Shown piece after piece: positions 29,755-40,487 of a stretch of DNA of 64,000 nucleotides. The translations under genes were made by a program, and so were the position numbers. This DNA comes from Seminavis robusta. Lineage: Eukaryota; Bacillariophyta; Bacillariophyceae; Naviculales; Naviculaceae. Within the stretch, counting starts at the first letter, position 1. Every line of letters begins with the position of its first letter. The stretch is taken from positions 21,976-85,975 of the forward strand of contig CAICTM010000245.1 in NCBI GenBank assembly GCA_903772945.1, written 5' to 3'. The notes beneath the pieces were generated by a model. It saw only the letters and a list, made by a program, of their open reading frames with translations. It was not told where the DNA came from and did not search any database.

Positions 29755-30981
29755 CTATGAAATGGTGCAATTGTCGAGAAAGCAACGGTCAATTCGTTCT
29801 CTAGCATCTGCATCATCATCGTCGTCGTGATTACATTGTCCCAGTCTCTTTGCTACAAACGTTGGCAACACAAAGGCTGCCATGTGCGTTTGTGGATTGT
29901 ACCATTGGAGGTCCTGGACAAAGTCTGGTATTCTCGTTGGGCGTCTACAAGTGCCACTCTTTGTCCCTTTTCCCGCCAAAATGAATCCAATCTGTCCACA
30001 CGGATAGGTGGGGACCATGGTGCTGGCATATTCAGCATGTGAGAAAATTTCATTGGAACAAGCATGCAAGTCACTTATGAGATCCAAATGAATCCAAAAA
30101 CTCTCGGCTTGCACACACACGATACCCTCTGGAGCCAAAGCATTGTACATTTTTTCATAAAATGCCGGTTCAAAGAGACTCTGTGCTGGACCGATGGGAT
30201 CCCCATTGTCGGTAATGATAACGTCAAATTCCGCCTCTCTAGCCGCAATGAAATTGGCTGCGTCATCTTGCACAATGGTCAAGCGTGGATCTTCAAAAGC
30301 ATCCCGAATATCTTGTCTAAAGTACTGTTTCGCGACTTGTGTGACCATGGGATCGATTTCAACCAATGTAATGGATTTCACACATTTGTGTTTGCGCACC
30401 TGCCGCAAAACGCCTCCATCTCCGCCACCGACAATGCAGACTGATTTTGGATTAGGATGTGAACAAAGTGGAAGATGAACCATCATTTCATGGAATGCGA
30501 ACTCGTCTCGTTCCGTTAGTTCTGATGTTCGATCGATCGATGTGGTAGTGAAAGCAGATAGATGTTGCAGGGTTTGTTAGGATAACGAAATAAAGGAATG
30601 ACAGTGGATTGATTTGGGATGGAGCTAGCTAGCTAGGTCGATAGATAGACACCTTAACTCACGGATAACTCCATCCAGTACTAAGACGTTTCCATACTGA
30701 GCCGACCGAAACACCAGTATCTTCTGATGTCCGGAGTCTTGGTGGAAGAGCACTGACTTTTGCTCTGAGAATTCCTGGGTGTCCATGCGTCACATACACG
30801 CATGATCATTAGTAAGCTCCTAGTATAGAGATTCGATTCCACTTTCAACGAACTAAAAGTTTGATGTACCTACCTCCAAGGCAAGTGAAAACTTTTGGCC
30901 CGGCCACATGGCTTCCGTCTCTGAAAACCATCCATCTCGAATTCCTGGCACCGCCTGTTTGTTGTTGTTGGTTGTCGTCAT
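29755..30981 (-). CDS. Spermidine synthase family aminopropyltransferase (328 aa)
   Basis: Exons on the minus strand are 30981-30874, 30774-30663 and 30521-29755 (introns 99 and 141 nt), 987 nt in frame. The enzyme moves an aminopropyl group from decarboxylated SAM to putrescine. The N-terminal cap domain reads GWFSETEAMWPGQKFSLALE, then VLFHQDSGHQKILVFRSAQY, GNVLVLDGVIQLTERDEFAF and HEMMVHLPL. The Rossmann motif is CIVGGGDGGVLRQV, followed by LVEIDPMV. The catalytic region reads ITDNGDPIGPAQSLFE where most spermidine synthases have VDSSDPVGPA; the key first Asp remains. Then VPTYPCGQIGFILAGK. The start ATG gives a short leader (MTTTNNNKQAVPG), implying a cytosolic protein. Confidence 0.92.
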
Positions 30982-31357
30982 TGGTGAAAGATATTCCTCG
31001 CTTCGCTCTAGGATTCACTTCAAAAAGTTCCTTTGTGCAGAGTGAGTAGCCCAGGCTGAGATTGATTGAATGTTGACAGTTTGGATCACTCACTGCTCTC
31101 ACACTGTCTATCAATAGATGCTTCCCAAGGATGTGATGATTGTTGTTGTCGTTGTTTTTACGGAGGTTCGAGGTTCGAGGAAGTGTCATTGGCCGTTGGC
31201 TTTGGTGGGTCCCGAAATGGCTCGTGACTCAATCGCAGCCAACGATCTTCAAAGCTCATCCTTCCCCTTCACTTCATTTTCTCCTTTCTCGACTTTCCTT
31301 TCTCATCCCTTGCATGGCCTGTCGCCTTTTAGACTCTAGCATAGAGGTATCACCACC
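30982..31357. promoter_or_regulatory. Divergent promoter region, 376 bp (spermidine synthase / Nop14)
   Basis: This is the gap between the two ATGs. It includes GGAGGTTCGAGGTTCGAGG (8-bp tandem, about 31160). It ends in a CACCACC just before the Nop14 ATG. No other gene is seen. Confidence 0.4.
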
Positions 31358-34300
31358 ATGGGCAAGAGAAAAAACCGTTCCAAACGCTCCGCGGGATCTC
31401 TTCCCAAAGGCCTTCCGCACAAAAAGTCTTCCTCTACTACTGTCAATCCGTTTGAGTGCTCTGCGAGTCGTCACAAGGGCCCCAAGCATCAAGTTCACAA
31501 CCGCAACATCAGCAATCTTGCCCCGAAAAAGTCCAACAATGCTCCCCAACAACGTCGGAGTCAGCACTTGCTGCAACAAGCACTGCAGAGACAGAAGAAG
31601 GCCAACACATTTGTGGACAAGCGAATTGGAGAATACGATCAGCACATGAGTTCGGAACAACAAAACATGGCCCGATTGGTCCGCGAACGAACACGACGCT
31701 CCAAAAAGAGCACCAAGTATCAATTGAACGACGACAATTATGATGACGAGGGAATGATTCTCACGCACAAGGGGAAAGTCATTGATGATGAAATGGCAGA
31801 AAAAAGTATTCTACTCAGTGATGACGATGAAGATGATGCAGGAAACTTGGATGCGATGGATACAGCACTCCATTTTGGTGGCGGAAACATGAACAAGTCG
31901 GCAGCACCTTCTGGTCCATATGGTCCAACCACCACCACTGCCGACATGGCCTTGAACTACTCTCAACGAAAAACGGAATTGGATGACTTGATCATACGAC
32001 GAAAGACTCTCAAAGCCGAACGCATCAAAGCCAGGGCGCAGCAAGAAGATGTCATTGCCGATTTGGATGGAGCATTCAAAGAGCTCAGTGGTATGCTCCA
32101 ATTCCGAGACAAAGAACAGGAGATCAAAACTCATATACAACAAAAACGAGCCGGGACACTAGATAAGGATGCCCAGGAAATGGAAGCTTGGCATCAGGAA
32201 ATCCGAGAGTATACGTTCCAAGGAAAACGAGCCAAAGCCACGGATCGAACCAAAACTACCGAAGAGGTGGCCAAGGAAGAGGCAGAACGTCTCCACGAGT
32301 TGGAAACTCGACGATTGGCTCGCATGAATGGAGATTTCAGTGATGATGACTTTAGTGATGTCACTGACGATGAAGAAGAAAATTCTGGAAACAAACGCAA
32401 AAGGCAAAAGAAGCAGGCTGCCAAGAAAAAAGCCAAAAAGAAGGCAGGCAGCAATCCCGATGAACTGGACGACGACGATAGCGATGACAGTGGCGACGAG
32501 GAAGAGGAGCTGAAAGCCAAGTTTACACCGGATGGCTTGGTCTACGTCAACAAAAAGGGCGAAATCGTCAAAAGGCTAGGCGAAGATGATGATGATGGCG
32601 ACGACAATAGCAATGCAAAAGAAGAGGATGATGACAAAAGCTCCAGCAGCGACGAAGAGACAGCTGAAAACGATGATGACCCTAAAGCTACACTTGCGGT
32701 TGGAACTCGAGTCCAAGGAAACTACCGAGCCAAGGAACAGTATAAAGAGCGAGAACATTGGTACGATGGAGTCATTTCCAAAGTCAACACAAGCGAAGGC
32801 GGTACCATCACCTATAATGTCGACTATAATGATGGTGATTTCGAGGAGGATGTGGAACCGCAATACGTTCGACCCGTCAAAAAAAACAAGGAGGAACTCA
32901 TGGCAGAAGAGGATAAAAACGAAGAGGAACGGATATTGAAACGCAAACGCCAGAAGGCGAGGGACAAAGCCAGGTAGGTTCAATTTTGGATCCATATACC
33001 CCCGATAGTGATTGGTTGCTTGGTGTTTGCCGCTACTTTTGTCACGCGAATGGCTGCTCGACAGCATCTTCCTTCATTCGTGCTCGGAGGTCTTACTGGG
33101 GGCGTTCTGCCTCTCAAGGCTCTCCATCGATACAGTGCAAACACCATACAAGAACTCCATGCCTCATAGTACCCCTGGGATTCGCCAACTCCCTTGTGTC
33201 TCCATGGTTTTTACATTCATTTCTCACCCTTGCTTTGCTCTGTGAAACGTAGACAAGAAATGCCATTTGTGTTTGAAGCTCCAACCACGCTCGATGCCCT
33301 TCATGACTTGATTGCCAAGTATGCCTCCAAAGGTAGCGACGCTTCGCTGATCATTCAACGTATTCACGCCGCAAACTCTGTCAAATTGGATCGAAGGAAC
33401 GCTGAAAAGATGCAAAACTTTTATGACGTTCTGTTGCGGCGTTTCATTGCCGTTGGTGATGCAATCTACACATCCGGAGATGGGGGACCGGAACTGGGAC
33501 GATACCTTCAGTTGGACGAGATTACGAAAGTACTGTACCAGATGACACAAGACTCGCCCGATTGTGCTGCAGCGGTGTGGGGCCGTAGGTTCGGTATATT
33601 GCAGAATGCGCATGCAAAACGTTTGCGCGATGCTGAATTCGAACGAGACGCGGACGAAGATGATCAGGCTTTGTCAGCTTGGCCTTCTGTGGGCACGATT
33701 TTGTTGTTCCGCGTGGTGGGGCACCTATTTCCAGTCACTGATCGTCGTCACAGTATCGTGACACCGTTCATTCTGCTCTTTGGTCAGATGCTGGCACAGA
33801 CGCCAGTGGAATCTATGTATGACCTCGTGAGTGGTACAATGATTGCTGGCTTGCTGGTGGAGTATTCACGGGAAGCAAAACGAGTAGTACCTGAGGCAAT
33901 TGGTTTTCTCGCAGGTGCTATCAGACTCTTCGCAACCGACTCCGAAGAACGGACCTCCCCACGCCATTCTGTGCCAACGCTTGAAACAGCTGCTGGCGTT
34001 CCGTCGCTTGTAGAACTCCGACAATTGACCATTGCCTACAAAGGGGAAACAGTTCCGGTGCTCAGATTGGAACAAAGCCACCTTTCAGACTCGACCTGCT
34101 CAGCAGCATCCATCCTTGCAACCGTTTTGCACTTTGCTGAGGGCTACGCCAAGTCCTTGGATGGTGCACTGTCTTTTGCAGAAAGGGAAGCTTTCGCTGG
34201 AATCACCCACAGCCTTCTCTGTCTGAAGCCCAACAGTAAAAAGTACCCTCTACCAAAGCCACTCCAAGTCAAAACAGCATCTGCAGCATCAGCGGTTGCG

Positions 34301-34744
34301 AATACCTGCAAACTTGACCAACCCCGCAAGCCTCTTGCTCGACGTTCTAAGCCTGGTGTGTCTGACACAGCATTAAAGAGCCTTGCTCCCCGCTTGGAAG
34401 ACCCTGAAAGATATTCGAGGTCCAAGGATAAAGGAAAGAGTGCTCTGCAGGTTGCAGCGGATAGGACTAGGCGTGAGTATAAGCGAGAGCACAAGGCCGT
34501 GGCTCGCGAGCTTCGCCTGGATGCTGCCTTCGTCGAGGAACAACGGCGCAAGGACGAAGCAGCAAAAACCAAGAGGGCTCGTGCCGAACGCAACAAGAAC
34601 TTTGCTTGGCTGGAAGGAGAACAAGCGGCTATGAACCAGCAAGTTCGCCAAGGCGGTGGCCTGTTGAAAGGAGGCGGAATGGGTGCTGCCAAGGCCAAAG
34701 CAAAGAGTGCCAAGCTGGGCATCAAGAAGGGAGGCAAGTTTTGA
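31358..34744 (+). CDS. NOP14: Nucleolar protein Nop14 with an internal Tudor-like insert (1035 aa)
   Basis: Exon 1 is 31358-32973 and exon 2 is 33253-34744 (intron 279 nt, GTAGGT...CGTAG), 3108 nt in frame. Nop14 is an SSU-processome factor for 18S rRNA and 40S assembly. The N-terminal half shows VNPFECSASRHKGPKHQV (family NPFE motif) and RRSQHLLQQALQRQKKANTF followed by DKRIGEYD, then acidic and Lys-rich tracts. The C-terminal half starts RQEMPFVFEAPTTLDAL and continues with SVGTILLFRVVGHLFPVTD, RRHSIVTPFILLFGQ and the basic tail AERNKNFAWLEGEQAAMN. At about 443-508 sits VGTRVQGNYRAKEQYKERE, then WYDGVISKVN and TYNVDYNDGDFEEDV, a Tudor/Agenet-like SH3 barrel not part of Nop14 in yeast or animals as I know them. 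It is right at the exon 1 end. Confidence 0.9.
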
Positions 34745-35070
34745 GCAGATGTATGTATCTGGCCTAAACTATAAGCAAGTGAGTTTTTCCCATTGGCTTC
34801 GTGTGAGAAATTGCGGTTGCATAGTGCTGAGATATTTCACGGATTTGAAGCAGCGCAAACACCAGTACCGCAATGTCAAGCTAGCTAGTCGCATGGTTGT
34901 GGAGTACATGTACTTCGCGTAGCTCTTCACTAGTTCGTTATTTAGTTAGTCAACCAAAACTGTTGAATCCTCCCGCGCACTGCTGGATTCTCTGCCCCCA
35001 TGTTTTAACTTCATGAATGTTAGCTTTGCTTTTAAAATTTGATGATGCATTTTTCCTTGTTTCGCCGGCA
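34745..35070. other. Convergent spacer, 326 bp
   Basis: This lies between the Nop14 and HMG-box gene 3' ends, with TCAAGCTAGCTAGTCG near 34876. No gene is seen. Confidence 0.55.
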
Positions 35071-36684
35071 TTATGGTGCTGCTGCTGTCATACTGCCTTC
35101 TTCCTCCAGTCGATTCCGCTTGGGTGGAGATGCACCCTTTTCATCTGTTTTCGTTGGCGAAGGTCGTTTGCTGGTGCCGCCACCGTCGGGACTGCCGGCC
35201 AGCCGATGTTCCTTGTTATCCACATCATGGATCGTCACAACGCGCGAAGGAATGGCGGAATCGTCCACTTTTTTCTCGTCGTTATCGTCATTGTTGTTGT
35301 GTTGATGTTCCACAGAAAGTCTCGAGATGGGCGACGGAGATGGATTGGTGGTCATGGAAGTCGGGGATGGATTGGGAGTTGCGCGACTGTCACCTCCAAG
35401 ATGGCCGCCATTGGTATTGCTGCTGGTTCGTCGTTCGGGTGTTTTGGGACTCTTGGATCGTGCCGTGAGAGTGGCACAGTGACGACTGGCAATTTCTTCT
35501 TCCTCCATGAAGCGACGTCGATCAGCTTCTTCCCGTGTCATGCATGCCTGCCGGGCTTCTTCACTTACGTCTTCCCATGCCTTGATGAGCCTACAATTCA
35601 AATTGGCATTGACCAAGTATGGATCCAATGGTTCTCCCTCTCGTGCACGAGTAGATCTTCGGACTTCTTCAACAGCTAATGGGCGCATGCTGTCTCGCAT
35701 GTCCATGACAAAAAAGTGAAATGCCGTTTTGATGGGTGCCACTTGAGAAGGACTAATTTCGGTCAAGGCAGCCTGTCGCAATCGTTCAGTTTCCAAGTCA
35801 TCGGCAATTTTGGTGGGAGAGGAACGTGGTTGTTGTGATGACGATGATGCATGGTGGTGACTCGATGGCAAATGATCAGGCTGTTGTTGCTGTTGTTCAG
35901 GACTGGATTTGGTGTCCCTTCGCCCAGCAGCAGAAGAGGAAGATGCCATGGGGCTACTGCGCTGAGAAGCAGTTGCCGCCGCTACAGACACAGGAGGCGG
36001 TCCTGGAGCGGCTGGACTGGGTCTAGAGGCAGGTGGGGGAGCACTGGCTCCTCTAGGTCGTTGGAATGGTGGAGTTTTGGCTCTGCCTACTTCACTGCGA
36101 GATTGCTGCATGGGGTATCCACCGGGTCCACCTTCATAGGCTCCACTACCAGCATATCCATAAATGGGTCTTCCTTGATAACCTCCTCCAGGAGAGTACG
36201 CTGTCGAATGATGGTGGGGCGGATAAGCATGATGAGGAGAATATCCATGAGGTGGAGGAGGTCCACCGTAAGGATGACCTGGCGGGAAGGCGGCATACGG
36301 AGGGTACGGTGATCCATATCCAGGTGGAGGGGGACGGTAGCCACCTCGTGAAGGAGGTTCCCCATCATTCCCCTGACCATGTTCGGAGGAAACGGGGACT
36401 GGCATAATGCTTCTGCTATGCTGGTGGTAGAACGAATAACCGCTTTTGAATGTGGATTGACGCCGCGAAAAATCAGGAGAATCAAAGTAACTGGTGCTAT
36501 GAAATGACGAAACCGAGACCGGAGAGGGCCGAAAGGCGGACGGTCTCTTGGCAGGTGGAGACGAAAAGACTTGAGTTGGAACGGCGCTCTCTTCTCTTTG
36601 TGATGTTTTGACGGTGACTGATATGGGTTTTCGGTTTTCTTCTTGTATTTCTTCTGGTTTCACCGCAACAGTCCCCGATGTCAT
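35071..36684 (-). CDS. HMG-box protein with Pro/Gly/Tyr-rich N-terminus (537 aa)
   Basis: The start is ATG at 36684 (MTSGTVAVKPEEIQ); the frame remains open only six codons further upstream, with no other ATG. Residues 90-200 are low complexity, rich in Pro, Gly, Tyr and His (RPPPPGYGSPYPPYAAFPPG), likely disordered or phase-separating. At about 310-395 is an HMG-like box: PIKTAFHFFVMDMRDSMRP, then NLNCRLIKAWEDVSEEARQA and EEADRRRFMEEEEIASRHC, with the aromatic and Trp core positions of HMG boxes; an insert of about 20 residues separates helix 1 and helix 2. The C-terminus is Ser/Pro/Asn-rich. It is probably a chromatin or DNA-binding protein. Opposite it lies the NAA30 gene. Confidence 0.8.
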   Translation of the reverse strand: MTSGTVAVKPEEIQEENRKPISVTVKTSQREESAVPTQVFSSPPAKRPSAFRPSPVSVSSFHSTSYFDSPDFSRRQSTFKSGYSFYHQHSRSIMPVPVSSEHGQGNDGEPPSRGGYRPPPPGYGSPYPPYAAFPPGHPYGGPPPPHGYSPHHAYPPHHHSTAYSPGGGYQGRPIYGYAGSGAYEGGPGGYPMQQSRSEVGRAKTPPFQRPRGASAPPPASRPSPAAPGPPPVSVAAATASQRSSPMASSSSAAGRRDTKSSPEQQQQQPDHLPSSHHHASSSSQQPRSSPTKIADDLETERLRQAALTEISPSQVAPIKTAFHFFVMDMRDSMRPLAVEEVRRSTRAREGEPLDPYLVNANLNCRLIKAWEDVSEEARQACMTREEADRRRFMEEEEIASRHCATLTARSKSPKTPERRTSSNTNGGHLGGDSRATPNPSPTSMTTNPSPSPISRLSVEHQHNNNDDNDEKKVDDSAIPSRVVTIHDVDNKEHRLAGSPDGGGTSKRPSPTKTDEKGASPPKRNRLEEEGSMTAAAP

Positions 36685-37082
36685 ACTCTCCTCAATCTCC
36701 ACGCTGCTCCTGATAATAACGAACTGATGACAGTCTACAGATACAGTAACACGCCTTGTTAACCACGGTGATCAGAGCTGATAGAATTCATGAACTGGGT
36801 CGATTTCAATGAGATGATGCGAAGTGCACGATGGCAACAAAAAACGAAAATAACGGGCTTGCGATTTATGGGACCGTTGGAATGTCGGAAGCCAATGATA
36901 GGACCGGTGCGCGAACGAAGCTTTAGGGATAGAGATAACAAGCACTACGATGTTCTTTCGGCCCTGCGGGCTGGTTTGAACGAGACAATGGCGGCATTCG
37001 CTCGTCGCCAGAAACTCGTCCGTGTCTGGACCATACCGGTACGTACGCTATCGGTGTTGTTATTTGCAGCAGAGCAAGCACC
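36685..37082. promoter_or_regulatory. Divergent promoter region, 398 bp (HMG-box / NAA30)
   Basis: The gap contains an open plus frame of about 98 codons from an ATG at 36790 that overlaps the NAA30 start. It has no family resemblance and is taken as leader or chance. ACCGGTACGTACG lies at 37036. Confidence 0.4.
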
Positions 37083-37805
37083 ATGAGCACCCAAGTAGAA
37101 GAGCTGACCGGTCGGCTGTCCAAGGTGGCACTGGCAGATGTCCAAGGCAAAGAAGAGGAAGAAGAAGAGATTGATGGAATCGAGTTTGTAAACTACACGG
37201 ATGAGTCACAATTGGAATATGTCATGGATCTAGTGGGGAGGGATCTTTCAGAGCCATATTCAAGTGAGTAGATTATGAACGAAAGCTCTAGCTAGTTGGT
37301 GTGTCCGTTGTTTTGTTTTTGGTTGGCCGATCCTTGTACCTGCACTGTGGACCTGAATGCTCACATGAAGTCTCTGTACCGGTATCACATTGAAATGCTT
37401 GTAGTTTTCACCTTTCGTTACTTTTTAGCCCGATTTCCATCGCTCTGCCTCTTGGCTGTATCTACCGAGGACTCCAGCCGAGAACCGATTGGTTGCGTAG
37501 TTGGCAAGGTTGACGACGAAGAAGTCTTTCAAGCGGGAGAAATGAAAACTGTACCGACGGGTTATATTGGAATGCTAGCTGTAAGCAAGGAATATCGTCG
37601 TCGTGGCATTGGAAAGGCTCTTGTCAAACGAGTAGTGGAGCGCATGAAGAAGCTAGGATGCACTTCCGTGACCTTGGAGACGGAAGTATCCAATGTGACG
37701 GCTCAAAGACTCTACCAAGATTCCTTCGGATTCATACGCGAGGAACTGTTGGTCCGATATTATCTCAACTTTGGTGATGCTTATAGACTTAGACTCTGGT
37801 TTTAG
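37083..37805 (+). CDS. NAA30: N-alpha-acetyltransferase 30, NatC catalytic subunit (193 aa)
   Basis: Exon 1 is 37083-37263 and exon 2 is 37405-37805 (intron 141 nt, GTGAGT...TGTAG). NatC acetylates nascent N-termini such as Met-Leu, Met-Ile and Met-Phe. After an acidic N-terminus the GNAT fold reads YVMDLVGRDLSEPYSIFTFR (the SEPYS-[IV]-[YF]-[TR]-[YF]R family motif spans the splice join), LCLLAV, GCVVGKVD, GYIGMLAVSKEYRRRGIGKA with the acetyl-CoA loop R-R-x-G-I-G-K-A, TLETEVSN, and AQRLYQDSFGFIREELLVRY. All Mak3/NAA30 signatures are present. The length is short, lacking the N-terminal extension of animal forms. Confidence 0.93.
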
Positions 37806-38091
37806 ATGCCTCATTGCTACCATAGTTGCTGATAACTGTGACAGCACATTCCTGGTCGGTCGGCGCCGCGGTGCTGGTAACTAGGACCTGTGTTTCCCGC
37901 ACCTATAGTTGTCGATCTATCGACTGCGAAAACAAGCTACATGCATAATGCACACCAGGGGACAATCTACTAAGAAAATTGTTCTATGCAAAGATCTTCT
38001 CGCGGATAGCACTTATCGACTGGTTTCGTGTAAATCCGGTTCATTCTAGCTAAATGCAAAACAGTGTATGCAAAATGGCATGCATGCATCT

Positions 38092-39977
38092 CTAACCAAA
38101 CATGCGCCTCTTGAGTTCTGTGCGGATCATCCACAGTTCTTTCGCAGCTCCACCCGCAATTGCGCTGTTCTCGTTGGCTCGACGGATCAGGTAGGGCATC
38201 ACTTCACCAACCTCACCGTACGGAACGTACTTGTAGGCACGGAATCCGTTCTGTCCCAAATTGTACGTGAGCATGTCCTGCATTCCATAGAGCTGGGCAA
38301 ACGAGATTGTCGAAGATTGGGGATCGATGTCGAGTTCATCCATTGTTTGGATAGCTTTTTCAATGCTCCCTTGGTTGTGAGATGCCAGCATGAGCTCCAC
38401 CTTGCGGTCATCTACCGCCTCGACGCTTTGACGCAGTAAAAAGTCGACCGAATCATTGTAGCAGGCATGAGTGTCTTCAATGGTATCATGGATTGGGCTT
38501 GGATAGTCCAGGGACTCCGCTAGGGCACGCTCGCCTTCCATGTATGCGCCCCGAACGAGCTTGGCACCAAAGTGAAACGAATGACGCTCGGATCTTTCCA
38601 TATCGGTTTTCAACCGTTCAGCGGTATCCTTGAGATAACATTGGTAGGTGTTGTAAATAATTGGTTTGTCTGTCTTGTCCACTGCATTGTAGTTTCGCTG
38701 CACAGGATAGGATACAACAGGTGAGGCGCATCAAGTCCCAATGGTCAGCCATGCAACAAGAAAACTACTCGTTGCGCCTCCCGCGCCACCTGCTCACTTA
38801 CCTCTAGATCTAGCACCAAGTTGTCAATGGCCGGTTGAAATCGGTACTGTTCTGCATCAATCAAGAGACGCGTTCCACATTCCGAGGCCTCTTTCGCCAG
38901 TTCATGCCCTCGGTTGAACATTGCCTCCATGAGTTCCACTTCCTCTTCTGTGGGCGACACCAATGAGAGGGGTCCAATTTGGCGGCACTTGGCCGTAATC
39001 TTGGGAAGGTCCATGGGTTTCAACATCATCGACCATGTGATGAAATCCACTCGGCCTGTATGGTTGGGATCGAGCACTTCATACATTTCGTCTAGGTCTG
39101 TTTCCACGTCATCGCGAAAGAAGAACTTGTAGCCTTGTTCAAACTCTGCTCTAGAAATGAAGCCATCTTGATCAGCATCAAACTTGCTGTACAAGTTCTT
39201 CACTTCTCGTAGCGCTCGGGACATTTTCTCCAAAAGCTTGGGGTTGCCCAGGGCTGTTACTTTGATGGCTGCAAACCCGTCCGCATCAAGGTTTTTGACG
39301 CTTCGAATGCACTTTTTGAAGGTCTCTACGTGACGATCGCATTGGTGTTCAGACTCGTAGTCATACATTCGAGCTTTGGGAATGGCATCCTGAAAAACCT
39401 GATCTACCGTTTCCACAACGGGAGTAGTTGTCGTGTCTGCGCTGTCACTTTCGTTGCTGGCACTGCCTGATCCATCATCCTCTGCTGCATAATCTAAAAT
39501 GCTACCAATTCCACTACTCTGTAACTGTTTGAGAACAGGCCTCATTTGTTCTTCATTTTCACCGCCGCAAAAGTGTCCAAAGAGACTGGCTTTGAGCATG
39601 GCATCGGAGATTGTTGCCCCAAGCACTTTTCGAGAGAGACCCAAGAGCATCTCGGAGTGTTTGACCAAAATTGGGATACGACAGAGCTGGAATACAGTCA
39701 TCGCACGGACCAATTCCATGGTGGTCTTTGTCTCATAGGCGGCCTTGGCATCACTAAAATCCGGCACGGGCAGTTTCTTCTTTGGTTGAATCTTCGTTTC
39801 CGAGTTGTGAAGTTGGTGATTTTGTGCGTTGTCAAGGGACAAGGTGCTCTTCCATTGCTGCTGCTGATGACAACATCCAAGTGGGCGTTTTGCGTGAGCT
39901 AATACTCTCGAAGATGGTGATAGCAGCCCACGTTTGCTGCTGATGGAGACTATTGCTCGGCGTGACAACATTGTCAT
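38092..39977 (-). CDS. Proline dehydrogenase with inserted EF-hands, probably mitochondrial (593 aa)
   Basis: Exon 1 is 39977-38802 and exon 2 is 38697-38092 (intron 104 nt, GTAAGT...TGCAG). The FAD enzyme oxidises proline to pyrroline-5-carboxylate. The N-terminus is Arg/Ser-rich (LSRRAIVSISSKRGLLSPSS), consistent with mitochondrial import. PRODH segments: FAAIKVTALGNPKLL, LLIDAEQYRFQPAIDNLVLD, IIYNTYQCYLKDTAERL, GAKLVRGAYMEGERALA, ELMLASHNQ, SFAQLYGMQDMLTYNLG and YVPYGEVGEVMPYLIRRANE. Between the second strand and the DAEQY helix is a two-EF-hand insert at about 265-315: loop 1 DADQDGFISRAEF is a canonical Ca-binding loop; loop 2 DPNHTGRVDFITW is weaker. Calcium control of proline oxidation is inferred. 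Confidence 0.92.
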
Positions 39978-40487
39978 TGCTTGTTCGGTTTCTTGAGTTC
40001 CTCAATGCTTTCTGCTAAAAGTCAATAAAATGTTCAGTCAGTTGGAACTTGCTTTCAGAGGGTTTGTGTGTCGTTCAATCAAATGAGAGCTTTGCATTTG
40101 GTGATGCTTTGAAGCTGCAGGACCTGGTCCAGCCTTCTCTGCTTGATGTGAGCATCACCGTTCTGGGATCAAAGTGCTTCAGACTTCTCACGACATCTCT
40201 CTTCCGGGCTCCCTTCCGAATGGTGACATCACTTCCTAAACATACCAGTAGAGCTGGTATGACAGCCAGTCTTCATTCTCGGTTAATGGTCGCCTCCACG
40301 TCAGATTTGAAGACATGGTTTCAATCTGACACTAAAGATCCCTCCAAGAATGAAAGATCCAACTGTTGATCCAACTGACTGTTGATGAGCTTCTTTTCCT
40401 TCTTCACTTTCCACAACATCTCCATTGGATGATACACCCATTGGGATTGCCAACACTAACGTTGAAAATCAAAGACTACTAGTAGCG
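39978..40487. promoter_or_regulatory. Divergent spacer, 510 bp (PRODH / thylakoid-type protein A)
   Basis: This is the gap between ATGs. An inverted pair TTTCAATCTGACA / TGTCATACC-type is weak. CAACTGTTGATCCAACTGAC contains a near-tandem ACTGTTGAT at about 40362 and 40378. No gene is supported. Confidence 0.4.

Noticed and set aside
36790-37086. 98-codon plus frame upstream of NAA30
   Set aside because: It overlaps the NAA30 start codon, has random-looking composition, and a shared promoter is needed here.
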